A DNA stretch of 64,000 nucleotides from Aureimonas jatrophae (GCF_900104035.1 NZ_FNIT01000014.1:1-64000), one strand, 5' to 3'; positions 16,865 through 25,760 are shown, counted from the first letter of the stretch. Numbers and translations are program-made. Notes: generated by a model from the letters alone, not told the origin.

Positions 16865-17800
16865 ATGGCGATCGCCATGGCGAACAATCCCGAGCGGCTT
16901 CCACTGGATGATCTGACGGTCTTCGTGACGGTCTGCGACGAGCGCGGTTTCCGTGCCGCGGCCAAGCGGCTCGGCCTCTCGCCGGCCAGCGTCAGCGAAC
17001 GGATCGCGCTCCTCGAGAAGCGCCTCGGCGTTCCCCTCCTGACGCGCACGACGCGCAGCGTTTCACCCACAGAAGCCGGGCTCGGCCTGGCCGACCGGGT
17101 CCGCCCGCTTCTCAACGAGACGCGCGCCGCGCTCCAGGACGCCGCGAGCTCCCGATCCGACGTGCGCGGGCTCCTGAAGCTGAACGTCACGGGGGCGGTG
17201 ATGGTCGACATCCTGCCGCCCCTCATCGGCCGCTTTCTGGCGGCGCATCCGCAGGTCCGCGTCGAGCTCGTGGTGGAGGACAGGCTGGTCGACGCGATCG
17301 CGTCCGGCTGCGACGCCGGAATCCGCTATGGCGAGCACGTGGCCCAGGACATGATCGCGGTCCCGATCGGGCCGCCCGTCCAGCGTTTGGCGCTGGCCGC
17401 CGCCCCCTCCTATCTTGCAGCGCGCGGCACGCCCCGGCATCCGACGGAGCTGCTCGGGCACGACTGCATCCGCCTGCGCTTCTCGAGCGGCGCGATGGTG
17501 GACTGGGAGTTCGAGACGGAGAGCGAGGCGATCGCCGTCGACCCGCCCGGGCGCCTGATCGTCGGCGTCGACGGCGCCGCCTCGGCGATCGATCTCGCCT
17601 GCGAGGGACACGGCCTCATCGCGACCTTCGAGAACTGGCTTGCCCCCGTTATCGCCGTCGGCAAGCTCCAGCCCGTCCTGCGGGACTGGTGGATGCCATT
17701 TCCGGGACCCCGCCTCTACTTCTCCAGTCGGTCCATGCCCGCGACGCTCCGGGCGTTCGTCGATCTCGTGGCATCCGAAAGAGCAGAAGCCGGCTCTTGA
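16865..17800 (+). CDS. LysR-family transcriptional regulator
   Basis: This regulator has about 311 residues. The start could be the ATG at 16865 or 16877 (MANNPERLPLDDL); the latter fits the family length best. The winged helix-turn-helix spans residues 5-65 (FRAAAKRLGLSPASVSERI, then LEKRLGVPLLTRTTRSV). The C-terminal LysR effector-binding domain contains the IRYG loop and late SRSMPATLRAFVDL. It is of the AaeR/CrgA/PecT-like branch that regulates adjacent divergent genes, so the SDR at 16056-16781 is its probable target. The effector is unknown. Confidence 0.88.
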   Translation: MAIAMANNPERLPLDDLTVFVTVCDERGFRAAAKRLGLSPASVSERIALLEKRLGVPLLTRTTRSVSPTEAGLGLADRVRPLLNETRAALQDAASSRSDVRGLLKLNVTGAVMVDILPPLIGRFLAAHPQVRVELVVEDRLVDAIASGCDAGIRYGEHVAQDMIAVPIGPPVQRLALAAAPSYLAARGTPRHPTELLGHDCIRLRFSSGAMVDWEFETESEAIAVDPPGRLIVGVDGAASAIDLACEGHGLIATFENWLAPVIAVGKLQPVLRDWWMPFPGPRLYFSSRSMPATLRAFVDLVASERAEAGS

Positions 17801-17831
17801 ACCCCGGCTCGCCCGGCGTTCTCCGACGCCT

Positions 17832-18395
17832 TCAAGCCGGCAGCAGTCCAGCGTCCCGATAGCCGTCGATCAGGGCATCGAACGCGGCGACATCGGCTCG
17901 GCTGCGGGCCATGAGCTGGGCCCCGGCGACGGCGGCGAAGATCGCGCGGGCGCGGGGTTCGCAGTCGGCCGCATTCCTATCGGTCGCCGCGCCCAGGACC
18001 TTGGCGAGCCACGCCACGTTGATCTCGGCAAAGCGCGAGACTTCCGCCTTCACCGGGTCCGGCAGGTCGTCGTGCTCGGCCGACATGAAGCTGCACAGGC
18101 AGATGCGGTTACCGTTCTCGAGCGACCGGCGAAACGTATCGGGATACGCGTGCAAGGCAGCAACGGGATCGACCCCGCCGTTCCACAGGTCGCCCAGAAC
18201 CGCCTCCGAGTCCTCCCAGTAGCGCTTGGCCACCGCCGCACCGAGGTCGACCTTGGTCGGGAAGTGGTAGTGGATGCTCGCGCTCTTGATGCCCACCTCG
18301 GCCGCGAGCTCGCGGAAGTTCAGCCCGGTGTAGCCGTGCGCCTGCGCCGCGCGCCGGGCCGCGCCCAGAATGTCTTCCCTCACGTTCGAACCCAT
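17832..18395 (-). CDS. TetR-family transcriptional regulator
   Basis: This 187-residue repressor starts at the ATG at 18395 (MGSNVREDILGAARRAAQ) behind GGAAGAG. The helix-turn-helix is NFRELAAEVGIKSASIHYHF near residues 27-46, followed by a C-terminal ligand domain with the ICLCSFMSAE segment near 100. It is divergent from the amidase gene, and two near-identical palindromes lie between them. It therefore very likely represses the amidase-SDR pair and itself. An upstream in-frame ATG at 18437 overlaps operator 1 and is less likely. Confidence 0.88.
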   Translation of the reverse strand: MGSNVREDILGAARRAAQAHGYTGLNFRELAAEVGIKSASIHYHFPTKVDLGAAVAKRYWEDSEAVLGDLWNGGVDPVAALHAYPDTFRRSLENGNRICLCSFMSAEHDDLPDPVKAEVSRFAEINVAWLAKVLGAATDRNAADCEPRARAIFAAVAGAQLMARSRADVAAFDALIDGYRDAGLLPA

Positions 18396-18418
18396 CGTCG
18401 GTCTCTTCCAACATTTTT

Positions 18419-18490
18419 CTACCAAGTGATAGATAGACATTGACGCCTCTTTTGTGAAGCTCCAGGTCTTGCCTATCAAGTGATAGATAG
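18419..18490. promoter_or_regulatory. Two tandem TetR operators
   Basis: CTACCAAGTGATAGATAG at 18419-18436 and CTATCAAGTGATAGATAG at 18473-18490 differ by one base, and both contain the core CTATCA-AG-TGATAG (perfect in the second). One lies by the TetR start and the other ends 9 bases before the amidase ATG. Occupancy would block both divergent genes. Confidence 0.75.
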
Positions 18491-18499
18491 GAAGCCCTA

Positions 18500-19906
18500 A
18501 TGACGCCTCCCCTCACACGCCTCGACGCCACCCGGCTTGCCGAACTTATCCGCACCAAGGAGGTCTCGCCCGTCGAGGTCGTCCGGGCGCATCTCGACCG
18601 CATCGAGGCCGTGGACCCACAGGTCAACGCCATCGTCACCGTCGCCGAAGGGGCGCTCGATGCGGCTAGAGCCGCCGAGGCCGCCGTCATGGCCGGCGAC
18701 GAACTCGGGCCCCTGCACGGCGTGCCTTTTACCGTGAAGGACTCGATCGACACGGCGGGCGTCGCGACGCAGCGCGGCTCGCCGATCTTCCGCGGACGCA
18801 CGCCCGATCGCGACGCGACCAGCGTCGCCCGCATGAAGGCGGCCGGCGGCGTGCTTCTGGCGAAGACCAACCTGCCCGAATTCTCCTACTGGATCGAGAG
18901 CGACAATCTCCTCTCCGGCCGCTCCAACAACCCGTGGGACCTCACCCGCACGCCGGGTGGCTCCAGCGGCGGCGAGTCGGCGGCCATCGCGGCCGGAATG
19001 TCCCCGCTCGGCCTCGGCACCGACCTGGCGATCTCCGTGCGCGGACCGGCGGCCCAGACCGGCATCACCTCCATGAAGCCGACGCACGGGCGCATCCCGA
19101 TGACCGGCATCTGGCCGCGCGCCCCGCGCCGCTTCTGGCATGTCGGCCCGATGGCCCGCTCGGTGCGCGACGTGGCGTTGGCCTTCTCGCAGCTTGCCGG
19201 ACCCGACGGCGAGGACGCGTTCTCGACCATCACGGGCCGCTTCGATACCGGGCTCGGCGCGCGGCCCGGCCATCCGCTGCGCGTCGGCTGGATGGTCGGC
19301 CCCGGCTTCGGGCCCGTCGACCCGGAAGTCGCGGCGACCGTCAAGGCGGCCGCGGACGCGCTCGAAGGCCTCGGCGTTCATGTCGAGCCGGTCGGCATCC
19401 CGGCGCTGGAGCGCGATTTCGCGCTCGACGTCTTCAACCGTCTCCATGTCATGGAGATGAAGCCCGCCTTTGCGGACGCGTCGCGCGGCCACGAGGGCGA
19501 GATGTACAAGATGGCGAAGACCACGCTGTCCTTGCCCGACACGTCGATGGCCGACTTCATCGATGCCGAGCAGGCCGCCGAGCGGCTGCGCGACGGCTAT
19601 GCCGACTACTTCACCCGCTTCGACGCGCTCATCACGCATGTCCTCCCGATCCCCGCGCACAAGCACGGGGTCGACCGCTTCACGATCGACGGCCAGGAGG
19701 TCGATGCGACCTATCTCCAGGGCGCGACCGTGCCGCTCAACGTCACAGGGCTGCCCGGGCTTGCGATGCGGTTCGGCACGAGCCGGGAGGGCCTGCCGAT
19801 CAACGTGCAGGTCGTCGGCGCCTGGCAGGCGGAGTCGACCATCCTGCATGTCGCCTCGCTTCTCGAGGGCGTGAGCCCGGTCCGGAACCTCTTTCCCGAG
19901 ATCTGA
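18500..19906 (+). CDS. Amidase-signature family amidase
   Basis: This 468-residue hydrolase of the amidase-signature family would cleave a carboxamide to acid and ammonia. The Ser-cisSer-Lys triad can be placed: Lys in PFTVKDSID near residue 79, cis-Ser in GGSSGGESAA near 155, and nucleophile Ser in GTDLAISVRGPA near 178. The last motif normally reads GSDxGGSIRxPA, so the glycine pair before the nucleophile is replaced by AI, a subgroup feature. The C-terminal part is shorter than in GatA. Two TetR operators overlap its promoter, and an SDR follows on the same strand. It may hydrolyse a xenobiotic amide or plant metabolite; the substrate is unknown. Confidence 0.88.
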   Translation: MTPPLTRLDATRLAELIRTKEVSPVEVVRAHLDRIEAVDPQVNAIVTVAEGALDAARAAEAAVMAGDELGPLHGVPFTVKDSIDTAGVATQRGSPIFRGRTPDRDATSVARMKAAGGVLLAKTNLPEFSYWIESDNLLSGRSNNPWDLTRTPGGSSGGESAAIAAGMSPLGLGTDLAISVRGPAAQTGITSMKPTHGRIPMTGIWPRAPRRFWHVGPMARSVRDVALAFSQLAGPDGEDAFSTITGRFDTGLGARPGHPLRVGWMVGPGFGPVDPEVAATVKAAADALEGLGVHVEPVGIPALERDFALDVFNRLHVMEMKPAFADASRGHEGEMYKMAKTTLSLPDTSMADFIDAEQAAERLRDGYADYFTRFDALITHVLPIPAHKHGVDRFTIDGQEVDATYLQGATVPLNVTGLPGLAMRFGTSREGLPINVQVVGAWQAESTILHVASLLEGVSPVRNLFPEI

Positions 19907-20027
19907 GCCCAAAGGAAAACGGGGGCAACGGCCGGATGAGCGCTGCCCCTCTCCCACACGACAGATGAACCGGATCGGTGCCTTGGCGCGTTCCAGGGCC
20001 GATCGACGGGTGGAAAGGAACCAAGCG

Positions 20028-20741
20028 ATGACGGAACTCAACAGACGCCGTGTCCTGGTGGTGGGCGGAAGCTCAGGCATCGGGCTTGCCGTCGCCCGGC
20101 AGGCCGACCATGCCGGAGCGGCGGTGACGATCGCCTCCCGCTCGCAAGCCAAACTCCAGGCGGCGCGCTCCTCTCTCGGCCCGGCTGCCGAGGCGTCCGT
20201 CCTCGACACAGGCGACATGACCGGGATCGAGACCTTCTTTGCCGAACGCGACGCCTTCGACCATGTGGTCGTGTCGGCCGCGCAGACGGCGACCGGCCCG
20301 GTTCGCAAGCTGCCGCTCGAGGACGCGCGGCAGGCGATGGAGAGCAAGTTCTGGGGTGCCTACCGGGTTGCACAGGCCGCTCGGATCGTGGAGCGCGGCT
20401 CGCTGACCTTCATCACCGGCTATCTCGCGGATCGCCCCTCGGCCGCCTCCGTGACGCAAGGGGCGATCAACGCCGCGCTCGATGGTCTGGCGCGCGGTCT
20501 CGCGCTGGAACTGTCGCCAATCCGCGTCAACACGGTGTCGCCCGGCCTGATCGACACACCGCTGTGGTCGAAACTCTCGAATGATGCACGCGAGGCCGCG
20601 TTCGAGCGGGCGAGGGCGAGCCTGCCGGCAAAGGCCGTCGGACAGCCCGACGACATCGCCAATGCGGTGCTGTTCCTGATGCGGACGCCGTTCGCCACGG
20701 GCTCGACCGTGCGGGTGGACGGCGGCGGCGTCATCGCCTGA
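20028..20741 (+). CDS. SDR-family protein lacking the YxxxK catalytic pair
   Basis: This 237-residue short-chain dehydrogenase starts at the ATG at 20028 behind AAAGGAACC. The Rossmann motif is GGSSGIG near residue 12, and the C-terminal RVDGGG is normal. The active-site region reads SVTQGAINAALDGLARG where YxxSKAAL is expected, so neither Tyr nor Lys is present. An atypical SDR branch with this change exists. These proteins keep the fold, but their catalysis is unclear. It lies 121 bases after the amidase and probably shares its TetR control. Confidence 0.85.
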   Translation: MTELNRRRVLVVGGSSGIGLAVARQADHAGAAVTIASRSQAKLQAARSSLGPAAEASVLDTGDMTGIETFFAERDAFDHVVVSAAQTATGPVRKLPLEDARQAMESKFWGAYRVAQAARIVERGSLTFITGYLADRPSAASVTQGAINAALDGLARGLALELSPIRVNTVSPGLIDTPLWSKLSNDAREAAFERARASLPAKAVGQPDDIANAVLFLMRTPFATGSTVRVDGGGVIA

Positions 20742-21082
20742 AGGGTCGATGGCCGGGCCCCCGGTCTTCAGCCGACCCGGCGGTCTCGCAAGCCGTCTCC
20801 CGAGGATCGCGCCGCGACCGGAACGGCCTCGGATCCGCCGGGACGGCAACGTGCCCGAACGATTGAGGCGGCGGCGCGTCACCATCCGCCCTGAGGCGCC
20901 GCTGAGGACGCGACGGTCGACAACGGTCCGTGTCGCCTCCCTTGGGCAACCCGGCACCTGTTTCCCGGACGGACGGGACCGGCGACGCCGCACTCCGAGC
21001 AGTCACGTGGTGGTGATCGCTGAAGCCGAGGCGCCGGCCTTTCGTATCTGGGTTGTTGGAAAGCCGAACACAGGAGTGGGAC
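20742..21082. other. Intergenic, nothing recognised
   Basis: About 340 bases between the SDR and DUF7282 genes. No ORF or clear hairpin is supported; the promoter of the DUF7282 gene should lie near the right end. Confidence 0.35.
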
Positions 21083-21496
21083 ATGAAGAAGAGCGCGATC
21101 CTCGTCACCGGAGCGCTGTGCCTGGCGGCCTCGTCGGCCGTCGCCCAGTCGGCGATGCAGGGCGTCAAGGCAGTCGATCAGGATGTTTCGAACGGTATCG
21201 TCAGCGCCGATAGCGTCATGGCCGCCAAGAACGGCTGGCTGGTCGTCCACCGCACCGACGCCGCCATGAAGCCGGGTCCCGTGGTCGGACACGCCCCGAT
21301 CCGCGCCGGCACCACGAACGACGTCGCGGCGATCCTGACCGAGGACGTGAAGCCGGGCGACATGCTCATGCTGATGGTTCATTCCGAGGACGGCGGCACC
21401 AAGACGGGCGTGTTCGAATACACGCTGGGTGCCAAGGAGGACGGCCCGATCCGCGTCGACGACAAGCTCGTCATGACCATGATCAAGGCCCAGTAG
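21083..21496 (+). CDS. Exported DUF7282-domain protein
   Basis: This 137-residue secreted protein starts at the ATG at 21083 (MKKSAILVTGALCLAASSAV) after CAGGAGTGGGAC. A Sec signal is cut near AVAQ-SA. The mature part has the DUF7282 beta-sandwich pattern (GWLVVHRTD, KPGPVVGHAPI, DVKPGDMLMLMVHSEDG, GVFEY). It has no cysteines. Proteins of this type are small periplasmic beta proteins of unknown role, often near stress genes. It is monocistronic and followed by a strong hairpin terminator. Confidence 0.8.
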   Translation: MKKSAILVTGALCLAASSAVAQSAMQGVKAVDQDVSNGIVSADSVMAAKNGWLVVHRTDAAMKPGPVVGHAPIRAGTTNDVAAILTEDVKPGDMLMLMVHSEDGGTKTGVFEYTLGAKEDGPIRVDDKLVMTMIKAQ

Positions 21497-21503
21497 CCCA
21501 ACC

Positions 21504-21531
21504 AAGCCCGCCGTCCGATGGCGGCGGGCTT
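21504..21531 (+). terminator. Hairpin terminator after the DUF7282 gene
   Basis: AAGCCCGCCG and CGGCGGGCTT form a perfect 10-bp stem with an 8-base loop, starting 8 bases after the stop codon. The T-tract is short, as is usual in GC-rich genomes. Confidence 0.75.
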
Positions 21532-21986
21532 CGCCCGGCGTCGGGCGCCACGACCCACACGCCGTCGGGAAAAGCGGCGACGACGCAACCATGGCCAGCC
21601 GGCGCCGGAGCCCGGCGTCCACGCTGAACTGTCACGATCGGCTCGGTTGGAATAGGCTGCCGTATCGGGCTGGCGTTGCCGCCCGATCTCCGCGAGCGCC
21701 TTCCGGCGAACCGCGTTGCAGCTCGGACCCTCCGACAAACCCGGCCCTCCCGCCTGTCAGCCTCGATCAGGGCCGCCAACCATCGGCCCGATCACGACCG
21801 ACACGGCGACGTTCCCGGCCGTCGTTCCAGTGGTTCGGTGCGTTGCCTCCGATCAGGATCGAAAGCTCAGGCGTCTTGGGCAGGGCTTCATCCTGGCATG
21901 CGACGGCCTGCAACGATCCCCCGTCGATCCTGTTGCAATCTGCGCCGCGCGCGCGTCGTGCGTTGATCGTTTCAGCGAGGGTATCC
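21532..21986. other. Intergenic, nothing recognised
   Basis: About 455 bases between the terminator and the small gene at 21987. Several frames are open, but none shows family similarity or a ribosome site. Confidence 0.35.
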
Positions 21987-22193
21987 ATGGCGGACTTGCA
22001 GATCGTGTATCGCTCACCCAACGGCGACGACTGGATGGTCGAGCGCGGTTCGTCCAACGACGTGATCGCCGTCGTGCACCAAGCCAATGCCGCGTCCGGC
22101 GGGACGCGCACGCGAACACCGGTCGCGGAGTTTCTGGAGCGAGGTGGCGGTAGCCCCGAGGCTGTAGCCGTCCGGGCGATACTGGCCGAGTGA
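21987..22193 (+). CDS. Small conserved rhizobial hypothetical protein (68 aa)
   Basis: The start is the ATG at 21987 behind AGCGAGGG. The peptide has a recurring pattern of short Hyphomicrobiales proteins: VYRSPNGDDWMVER, then HQANAASGG, then a short helix VAEFLERGGGSPEAVAVR. I recall such proteins (VYxSPNGDxW...HxxNAASGG...FL) from many rhizobial and methylobacterial genomes, always about 65-75 residues, with no assigned function. It is likely a cytoplasmic single-domain protein and stands alone. Confidence 0.65.
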   Translation: MADLQIVYRSPNGDDWMVERGSSNDVIAVVHQANAASGGTRTRTPVAEFLERGGGSPEAVAVRAILAE

Positions 22194-22301
22194 CGCGGGG
22201 CCGTCGGCTCGACCCGTCATCGCGCTGCTGGGATGTGACGGATGCGGCCGCGACCGCCGCTCGTGGCGGTGTGTCCTCTGCGCAGAAAGCTCAGGTGCCG
22301 C

Positions 22302-22643
22302 TCAACTGGGCAGCCGGCTCGTGAACAGCGGAACGACGATCGATATCGCCCCCGCGACGACGTGGGGCCACCAGATGCGGTCCGCAAAGCCGAACAACCA
22401 GGGCGATAGGACCAGAAAAACTCCTGCGACGACATCCAGCGCCAGGTGGACCGTCATCGGGATCAGCCTGTAGAGGCCGAGCTCATAGTCGGTGAGGAGG
22501 CTGTAGAGGATCGCGCCAACGCCGGCCAGGACGAGGATCCATGCCGCAACCGGGATGGCTACGAAGCCGATCAGAAACGGCGCGACGACCAGCAGAACGC
22601 CGTACACGTAGTCGATGACGCCGTGGACCTGGGTCGGGATCAT
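22302..22643 (-). CDS. SPW-repeat membrane protein
   Basis: This 113-residue protein has four hydrophobic segments. It carries the SPW-family pattern: an N-terminal HGVIDYVYGVLLVVAPFLIGF and a second copy HLALDVVAGVFLVLSPWLFGF, each starting with a His and an Asp in the helix. Family members are small inner-membrane proteins of unknown function, sometimes near stress genes. It starts at the ATG at 22643 and appears monocistronic. Confidence 0.8.
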   Translation of the reverse strand: MIPTQVHGVIDYVYGVLLVVAPFLIGFVAIPVAAWILVLAGVGAILYSLLTDYELGLYRLIPMTVHLALDVVAGVFLVLSPWLFGFADRIWWPHVVAGAISIVVPLFTSRLPS

Positions 22644-22820
22644 TCGCCCTTGCGCCTCCGACGAGCCTCGTAAGCAGGACCAAGCTCACGGGAGGCCAAG
22701 TGTTCCCGCAGACGTCGAGCGGAATGGATAGGCTGCTGACCGTCTCGGCTGGCGGAGTTCCAGGACACCGTCAGGATCGCGAACCGGACGCTCGACACGC
22801 GTCCGGGCAGCCATCTCCGT

Positions 22821-23039
22821 CACAGCGTTCGCCGACGCGAACGTGGCCTCGTCGCGCCTGTCGGCGAGGACGCCGCCCAGCAGCAGCGTTTTCTGGATCA
22901 GCTGGGAACGCGCATTCCCCTCAGTCGAGTGGGCGAGGCCGAAGAGATCGCCCATGCCGTTTCGTTCCTGGCCTCCGACGAGGCGCACTTCGCCAACGGG
23001 GTCGAGTTCTTCGTAGACGGTGGCCATGCGCAGGTCTGA
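22821..23039 (+). pseudogene. C-terminal remnant of an SDR oxidoreductase
   Basis: The frame ending at the TGA at 23037-23039 encodes about 59 residues of a classical SDR C-terminus: RFLDQLGTRIPLSRVGEAEE, then FLASDEAHFANGVEFFVDGG, then HAQV. Upstream, GLVAPVGEDAAQQQ resembles the PG-LVATPV region, but the expected RVNxxSPG is scrambled and no cofactor motif or start is present. This is a 5'-truncated dead gene, possibly after a deletion joining it to the SPW region. Confidence 0.75.
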
Positions 23040-23170
23040 CCGGACCCCCAAGGACATCCCCCGGGGTCAGGTGCGACACGGCGTGCTCGATGTCGCGCCC
23101 GGCCGTCGCCAAGGGCGATCGGGGCATCGCCCTCCTCGTCCCCGAGGAGGGCGGGAGATGTCCTCGTTGC

Positions 23171-23548
23171 CTACCGACCTGTTTTCGTCGCGGAATGAAA
23201 GTCGGCCGGCTTGTTGCTAACCCACTTCACGAAACGTGCGACCGTCTCGTTGTCGGTCAGCGGCGTCCCGGCTTCCGCATGGCGGACCAGTTCGCTGGCC
23301 GTGAAGTTGGCATCGATGGTTTCGCGGCAGATGGGATGGACGGCGACGGTCTCGCGACCACCCCGGCTCTTGGGGATGGGATGGAAGCGGTCCACCGTCT
23401 TCCCCAGCGGCCGTCCACAAAGCCAACACGGCTCGGCAGGCCGGCTCTCGGCCGCGTCGTTGGTAGACCAATCGGCATCCCGATTCTTGCGCGCCAAATC
23501 CAGCCTCCCAGCCCATGGAACGGACGCGGCACCCGGCGGGAGTGCCAT
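23171..23548 (-). CDS. HNH-endonuclease-like small protein
   Basis: This 125-residue protein has a C-terminal zinc-finger/HNH-like core: CWLCGRPLGK near residue 41, FHPIPKSRGGRE near 55, and HPICRETIDANF near 70. Two CxxC-type pairs would hold a structural zinc, and the central His-Pro-x-Pro-Lys is the usual HNH beta-hairpin, although the first HNH His is replaced by Phe (FH instead of HH). This may weaken or abolish nuclease activity. The first 30 residues are poorly defined, so the true start may be internal. It lies beside a block of uncharacterised genes. Confidence 0.65.
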   Translation of the reverse strand: MALPPGAASVPWAGRLDLARKNRDADWSTNDAAESRPAEPCWLCGRPLGKTVDRFHPIPKSRGGRETVAVHPICRETIDANFTASELVRHAEAGTPLTDNETVARFVKWVSNKPADFHSATKTGR

Positions 23549-23824
23549 CGCCCTCGGGGCGACTGATGCGGGGCTCGAAGGGCATGGTCAAGCCGACGAA
23601 CGGACCCAGCCGAGGCTCCGGTACGCTCGGACGGTCGGCGCCACCGGCGACCACCGATCGGAACGCTCGTGCAAGCGCCGGGTCCATGGCGGGTCCGTGG
23701 CCTTGGAGCCGATCGCCCGGCCCCGATGCGATGTCGCGATCGCCTCGTGGCACCTCCTCGAAGCACTGTGGAATGGACCGGAAGCGGGTATTCTCAGGAT
23801 CGGAACGCTACCGGGACATCGGCT

Positions 23825-24748
23825 ATGGAACCCGACCGACAGGACGCAGGTGGATCGGCCCACGTCACCGAACACGCGACACGCCTCTACGCCATCATCG
23901 CACGGGACGCGCCGGTCGCCGTGGTGTTCCGGCGCGGTCCCTCCGATCACGTGCAGATGCTGCGCTGGGACCTGTCCAGCGACACGGTCGTGCCCGGCCA
24001 GTGGTTCGCGGGTCGCATCTACGAACGCCGTTGCGACCTGTCTCCGTCGGGCAAGCTTCTGGTCTATCTGGCCTTCAAGCAACCGAGCCAGTTCGGCGCC
24101 TGGAGCGCCGTCTCGCGCCCACCCTACTTCACCGCGCTTGCGCTGTGGCCGAAGACCAGCGGCACCTGGGGCGGCGGCGGTCTGTTCGAGACCGAAACGC
24201 GCATCCGCCTCAACCATCGACCCGACGAGGCGGTGCTGGCGAACGGGTTCGCGCTCGGGAAGGGCATGGTGGTGGAGCCCTTCGGCGTCGACGCCGGCTC
24301 TGGCGAGGACGAGCCGATCTGGGGCGAACGGCGTCGGCGCGACGGCTGGACGCTGGCGCAAGGCGGCCACGCCATGCGCCAGCGCGAGCGGAACGGCGGC
24401 TACTGGCGCATCGACCCGCCACGAGTCTGGCGCAAGCGCTCTCGCAGCAGGTGTTGGCTGGAGGAGCATCTGCACGGCATCGCACGCCCCAACGGTTCGT
24501 GGTACGAGCTCACCTTCCGCGTCCTCGACGGGGCGGGTGAGCCCTTGTTCGAGCTGCGCGAGGCCAACTGGGCGGATTGGCACGGCAGCGACCTTCTGTT
24601 CGGGCGCCACGGCCAGCTATTTCGGCTGCGCGGCAGCAACATGCGCCGCTTCGCCGATCGAGGCGAGGAAGCGTTGAAGCGGGTCGCCGACCTGTCCGAT
24701 CAGCGCTTCCGAACCGTCGTCGCGCCCGCACGAGCGCGGCGCTGGTAG
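23825..24748 (+). CDS. Uncharacterised protein (307 aa)
   Basis: I chose the ATG at 23825 (MEPDRQDAGG) because the similarity-like, non-repetitive sequence begins there; the ribosome site is weak. The protein is soluble, Trp- and Arg-rich, with no signal peptide. Its phrases CDLSPSGKLLVYLAFK and RPPYFTALALWPK resemble strand-turn units of propeller-like proteins, followed by GTWGGGGLFETET. I recognise no named family. It is followed at 53 bases by the SUFU-domain gene on the same strand, suggesting co-expression. Confidence 0.6.
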   Translation: MEPDRQDAGGSAHVTEHATRLYAIIARDAPVAVVFRRGPSDHVQMLRWDLSSDTVVPGQWFAGRIYERRCDLSPSGKLLVYLAFKQPSQFGAWSAVSRPPYFTALALWPKTSGTWGGGGLFETETRIRLNHRPDEAVLANGFALGKGMVVEPFGVDAGSGEDEPIWGERRRRDGWTLAQGGHAMRQRERNGGYWRIDPPRVWRKRSRSRCWLEEHLHGIARPNGSWYELTFRVLDGAGEPLFELREANWADWHGSDLLFGRHGQLFRLRGSNMRRFADRGEEALKRVADLSDQRFRTVVAPARARRW

Positions 24749-24800
24749 CTCGCGCGCCGCGGCCCAGCATGACATGGTCTAGGCCTGCCCCGTCGTCAGC

Positions 24801-25751
24801 ATGGGGGATACGATGGCAAGCGACTCCGCCGACGATGCCGTCCGCGATCTCGGCGCCGTGCTGGATAGGGCGCCGGCAGGCGCGGTCCGGGGGGACTGGA
24901 CGTTCACGACCATGCAGGCCGGCCACGCCAGCTGTAGCGGAGGCTACCAAACCCGCGACGGCTCGCTCGTAGATTCGGATGGCCCACGGCTCGATCAGCT
25001 CGAAGCGATCGTGGAGCGGCTCGGCGGGAACGCCGGGATGCCGATCAATCTCGTGAGGGTCCGTTGGACCCGGGCGAAGCTGCCCTGGCAACGCGGTAAG
25101 GTCGTTTTGGAAACGGCCTTCGACGCCGCGCTGGTTCCACGCGGGCCCAGCGATCCCGTCTATGCCGCCGCGGCCGATGCGCGTCGCCGCTTCTGGAACG
25201 CGGTGGGAAGCGTCGCGCCCGCCTTTGCCGCGGAACGCGGGGCGCCCAACGTCCACGGCCAGACGAAGTGGTTCCAGCCCCATCGCCGCATCCTGCAGGT
25301 GACGGTCGACGACACGACCGTCCTGGCGACCGATGGTCTCTCGACCCCCTGGGCGGGTGTCACGACACCGGAGAACGGGGTCGAATGCGAGATCGTCATG
25401 CGCCTCGGAGGAGCCGGCAATCCGATCGCGGCGGACGAGGCCTCCGTGGCCCTCTGGTCCGACGTCCTGATCGGCGTCGGTGATCTCGTCGCCGACGGCT
25501 ACCGCGTCCTGCGGGACGTCCAGACCAACGGTGCGATCCTGTTCTGCCGTCTTGCCGAGGATTGCCTGCCGATGACGCGGATGGCCCTGAGAATGGATCC
25601 ACGTTTGATCGAAGCGCTGCCGTTCGGGCCGGTGAGCCTCATCGAGGCGGTGCCGCTTCGCGAGGACGAGTTGCCGGAAATCGACGACGACCCGTGGGGC
25701 GCGGCGGCCGCGCTTCTGGCTCTGCGGAAGCGCGCCGCGGTCCGAGACTGA
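24801..25751 (+). CDS. SUFU (suppressor of fused)-domain protein
   Basis: This soluble protein has 316 residues; an alternative start is 4 codons in (MASDSADDA). The C-terminal half shows the SUFU pattern: LSTPWAGVTTPENGVECEIV near residue 183, WSDVLIGVGDLVADGY near 217, and PFGPVSLIEAVPLREDELPE near 275, where the family has the late hydrophobic-Pro-x-x-x-x-Glu-Leu segment. Bacterial SUFU proteins often act as immunity proteins beside toxins or as partners of neighbouring uncharacterised proteins. The N-terminal half is unassigned. It is convergent with the secreted-protein gene that ends 9 bases away. Confidence 0.7.
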   Translation: MGDTMASDSADDAVRDLGAVLDRAPAGAVRGDWTFTTMQAGHASCSGGYQTRDGSLVDSDGPRLDQLEAIVERLGGNAGMPINLVRVRWTRAKLPWQRGKVVLETAFDAALVPRGPSDPVYAAAADARRRFWNAVGSVAPAFAAERGAPNVHGQTKWFQPHRRILQVTVDDTTVLATDGLSTPWAGVTTPENGVECEIVMRLGGAGNPIAADEASVALWSDVLIGVGDLVADGYRVLRDVQTNGAILFCRLAEDCLPMTRMALRMDPRLIEALPFGPVSLIEAVPLREDELPEIDDDPWGAAAALLALRKRAAVRD

Positions 25752-25760
25752 ACGGAGCCG

